Assembly (NCBI GenBank): GCA_031178565.1
Contig: JAPSIU010000154.1
Location: 1-6,662 of the forward strand
From: Leucobacter sp.
Lineage (GTDB): Bacteria > Actinomycetota > Actinomycetes > Actinomycetales > Microbacteriaceae
Direction of reading: 5' to 3'
Length of the DNA: 6,662 bases
Shown: positions 6,417 through 6,662 of the stretch, one piece after another
How the letters are laid out: each line of letters starts with the position of its first letter
How positions within the stretch are numbered: position 1 is the stretch's first letter
Translations under genes and position numbers: made by a program
The notes under the pieces: model-generated
The model's database searches: none
Seen by the model: the letters and a program-made list of their open reading frames with translations, nothing else
Told to the model about the DNA's origin: nothing

Positions 6417-6662
6417 ATGGAAATACTGGATTCCTTTGTTCAGACAGTGCTGTCGCTCGGACCGGCGGTGCTGATGCCGGTGATCATCTTCGTCCTGGCG
6501 ATCTCGTTCCGGCTTTCCGCGAGCAAGGCACTGAGAGCCGGTCTGCTGGTCGGCGTGGGCTTCGTCGGGATCAACCTGGTCGTCGGCCTGCTCAGCACCT
6601 CGCTCGGCGAGGCCTCCCAGGCGATGGTCGAGCGGACGGGGAAGGACCTGTCGGTGCCCTTG
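6417..6662 (+). CDS. gatC: PTS EIIC permease, galactitol (GatC) type, N-terminal part (cut by right edge)
   Basis: The first 82 residues of a polytopic membrane permease closely follow the start of E. coli GatC. Shared features are an LGP turn (14-16), a first hydrophobic segment (about 16-32), a KALRAGLLVGVGFVGINLV stretch (37-55, like KAGLHIGIGFVGIGLV in GatC) and a second hydrophobic segment up to about 60. SLGEASQAM (62-70) follows, matching SIGPAAKAM. It would translocate and, with EIIA and EIIB, phosphorylate a polyol or related sugar. The ATG is preceded by GAGG with a short 4-nt spacer. The first codons are noticeably richer in A/T than the rest, as is common at start sites. The gene is transcribed away from the fusion gene from a shared control region. 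GatC relatives take galactitol, arabitol, ribitol and others, so the symbol marks the family, not a proven substrate. An EIIB gene is expected nearby. Confidence 0.88.
   Translation, partial: MEILDSFVQTVLSLGPAVLMPVIIFVLAISFRLSASKALRAGLLVGVGFVGINLVVGLLSTSLGEASQAMVERTGKDLSVPL

Overview
The window is GC-rich DNA, densely coded and with the strong G/C third-position bias of a high-GC Gram-positive. I infer an actinobacterium, possibly of the Microbacteriaceae type, but no marker gene fixes the taxon. It holds the middle of a carbohydrate (polyol-type) phosphotransferase (PTS) locus built around one divergent promoter region.

Layout. From about 6131 leftwards on the minus strand runs a tightly packed four-gene operon. 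(1) An 843-residue fusion of HPr, a galactitol-type EIIA and Enzyme I (6131-3600). (2) A 342-residue zinc-dependent medium-chain dehydrogenase (3600-2572). (3) A 771-residue molybdopterin oxidoreductase of the BisC/TorA S-/N-oxide reductase family, without a Tat signal (2565-250). (4) The first 84 codons of a second zinc-type medium-chain dehydrogenase, cut by the left edge (253-2). The gene junctions are a 1-nt overlap (TGATG), a 6-nt gap and, with a GTG start, a 4-nt overlap (GTGA). To the right, on the plus strand, a GatC-type EIIC membrane permease begins at 6417 and is cut by the right edge.

The 285-bp divergent intergenic region (6132-6416) holds a strong-looking sigma70-type promoter for the operon (TTGACA-17-TACGGT). 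It also holds a plausible one for gatC (TTGTCG-17-TACTCT). Just downstream of each predicted start site lies a related inverted-repeat element with the core TCA-N4-TGAACA, which looks like a pair of operators for one local regulator. The regulator gene itself is not in the window.

How the parts fit. The fusion protein carries every soluble phosphoryl-transfer step from PEP to EIIA on one chain. It would need only an EIIB (not in the window, expected near gatC) to energise uptake through the GatC-like permease. The dehydrogenases would act on the imported polyol phosphate or a derivative. The odd member is the molybdoenzyme: a cytosolic BisC-like S-/N-oxide reductase is not a usual part of a polyol PTS operon, and its position between two dehydrogenases suggests a redox step on the imported compound or a linked electron sink. 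The substrate cannot be read from the sequence.
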